The notes beneath the pieces are model-generated. The model made no database searches. It was not told where the DNA came from and saw nothing but the letters and a program-made list of their open reading frames with translations. DNA of 64,000 nucleotides from Arachidicoccus terrestris (GTDB lineage: Bacteria; Bacteroidota; Bacteroidia; Chitinophagales; Chitinophagaceae): assembly GCF_020042345.1 (NCBI RefSeq), contig NZ_CP083387.1, positions 4,278,001-4,342,000 of the forward strand, written 5' to 3'. How positions within the stretch are numbered: the first letter of the stretch is position 1; each line of letters starts with the position of its first letter. Below, in pieces: positions 63,371-64,000 of the stretch. The position numbers and the translations under genes are program-made.

Positions 63371-64000
63371 ATGAATAAACATATTTCCATTGGGATAGCA
63401 GCCGGTCTATGTGCTGTTTTGCTGTTTTCCTGTTCGGCCTCAAGAAAGGCACAGCATATTCAGAAAAAGCTCCAGCAAAATGACTCTTCCAGGGTTGTAA
63501 AAGTGACACCGGGCATGCAAAGCGCCGAATTGGACAGCCTGCGCAGCGTACTGGAAGGTCTGGATAGCCAGCGAATCAGCCGGTTCAGTACACTGAAGGC
63601 CAAAGTAAAGCTGGATTATAGTACGGATGACCAGAGCGCTGGTGCTACAGCCAGCATCCGGCTGAAAAAAGATAGTGTGATCTGGATATCGCTTACAGGT
63701 CCTTTTGCCATTGAAGGGTATAGAATTATGATTCGGCCAGATTCGCTGATACTGATGGATAAGCTGAAACACACGATAACCAGAAGACCTGTTAGTTACC
63801 TGGAGGAGATCGCCCGCATGCCGATTAACTTTGGCGATATGCAAAATATTATTCTGGGTAATCCGATTTTCACCAAGGGAGAGATTCGATCCTACCGCCA
63901 TAACCGCAATCGGTGGTATGCGGCTTTGCAGGGTAGCGTATTTAAAAGTTTTATTGCAGTGATCAGCAACCCGCATAGGCTGATGCTTAAAAGCAATAAG
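63371..64000 (+). CDS. DUF4292-type lipoprotein, 5' part (runs off window)
   Basis: ATG 63371 opens a frame of 210 codons that has no stop before the end of the window, so the gene is truncated here by the boundary. The signal HISIGIAAGLCAVLLFSC has lipobox LFSC. The mature part is predicted beta-rich with an N-terminal coiled segment (KAQHIQKKLQQNDSSRVVKV). Strands include TLKAKVKLDYS, SIRLKKDSVIWISLTGPFAI and EGYRIMIRPDSLILMDKLKH, as in DUF4292 (LolA/LolB-like outer-membrane proteins). Function unknown. It follows dut closely. Confidence 0.8.
   Translation, partial: MNKHISIGIAAGLCAVLLFSCSASRKAQHIQKKLQQNDSSRVVKVTPGMQSAELDSLRSVLEGLDSQRISRFSTLKAKVKLDYSTDDQSAGATASIRLKKDSVIWISLTGPFAIEGYRIMIRPDSLILMDKLKHTITRRPVSYLEEIARMPINFGDMQNIILGNPIFTKGEIRSYRHNRNRWYAALQGSVFKSFIAVISNPHRLMLKSNK

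Overview
The window is about 42% GC by eye and comes from a chromosome of a Bacteroidota bacterium, most likely a Chitinophagaceae-like or Sphingobacteria-like member. Supporting signs are a SusC/SusD pair, a PorV-type type IX secretion protein, many lipoproteins, an RND pump fused to its outer-membrane factor, MqnC (futalosine menaquinone route), and promoter-like TAnnTTTG boxes a few bases upstream of several start codons. I place the family only by inference.

Layout. 1-5.3 kb: small accessory genes (DHFR-like reductase, DUF1772-type membrane protein, 53-residue basic protein, Lys/Ala-rich secreted protein, aldo/keto reductase, Cys-containing conserved protein, VOC protein). 5.4-11.5 kb: a minus-strand divalent-metal efflux operon (small Cys/His-rich protein, CzcA-CzcC fusion, CzcB-like adaptor). 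11.8-15.1 kb: tricorn-like protease. 15.2-22.5 kb: SDR with AraC regulator, Nudix, DJ-1/PfpI, CPA2 antiporter with Usp-like tail, a small lipoprotein, a TnpB relic, TauE-type exporter. 22.6-25.3 kb: class I ribonucleotide reductase nrdB-nrdA. 25.8-27.7 kb: lipoprotein, then a small membrane protein tightly followed by an ECF sigma factor. 27.9-29.5 kb: zinc alcohol dehydrogenase and decayed acetyltransferase and cupin genes. 29.7-34.5 kb: a tetR-tolC-emrA-emrB-like drug-efflux operon. 34.6-37.5 kb: AraC regulator, YdeI-like protein, c-type-cytochrome-like lipoprotein with DoxX. 37.7-48 kb: core genes: tRNA-Ser(GCU), dnaA, plsC-like, a phosphodiesterase, yebC, mutL, rarA, mqnC. 48.1-58.1 kb: a secreted protein and a carbohydrate-use locus (GH3 beta-glucosidase divergent from ROK regulator-SusC-SusD). 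58.5-64 kb: a stand-alone CarB C-terminal half, pyrD, porV, ispF, dut and the start of a DUF4292-type lipoprotein gene.

How they work together. The GH3 enzyme, ROK regulator and SusC/D pair form one sugar-uptake locus with a 14-bp perfect palindrome in the divergent promoter. The metal pump and the Emr-like pump are two independent envelope efflux systems. CarB C-half and PyrD both serve pyrimidine synthesis and Dut serves dUTP removal. NrdAB supplies deoxynucleotides.

I found no clearly new multi-gene defence or biosynthetic system. The items most worth a second look are the split CarB, the RNR without any ATP-cone, the internal signal-peptide-like segment in the RND-OMF fusion, the palindromic operator candidate in the sugar locus, the structured 760-bp gene-free stretch beside dnaA, and the decayed genes at 21.5 kb and 29.0-29.5 kb.
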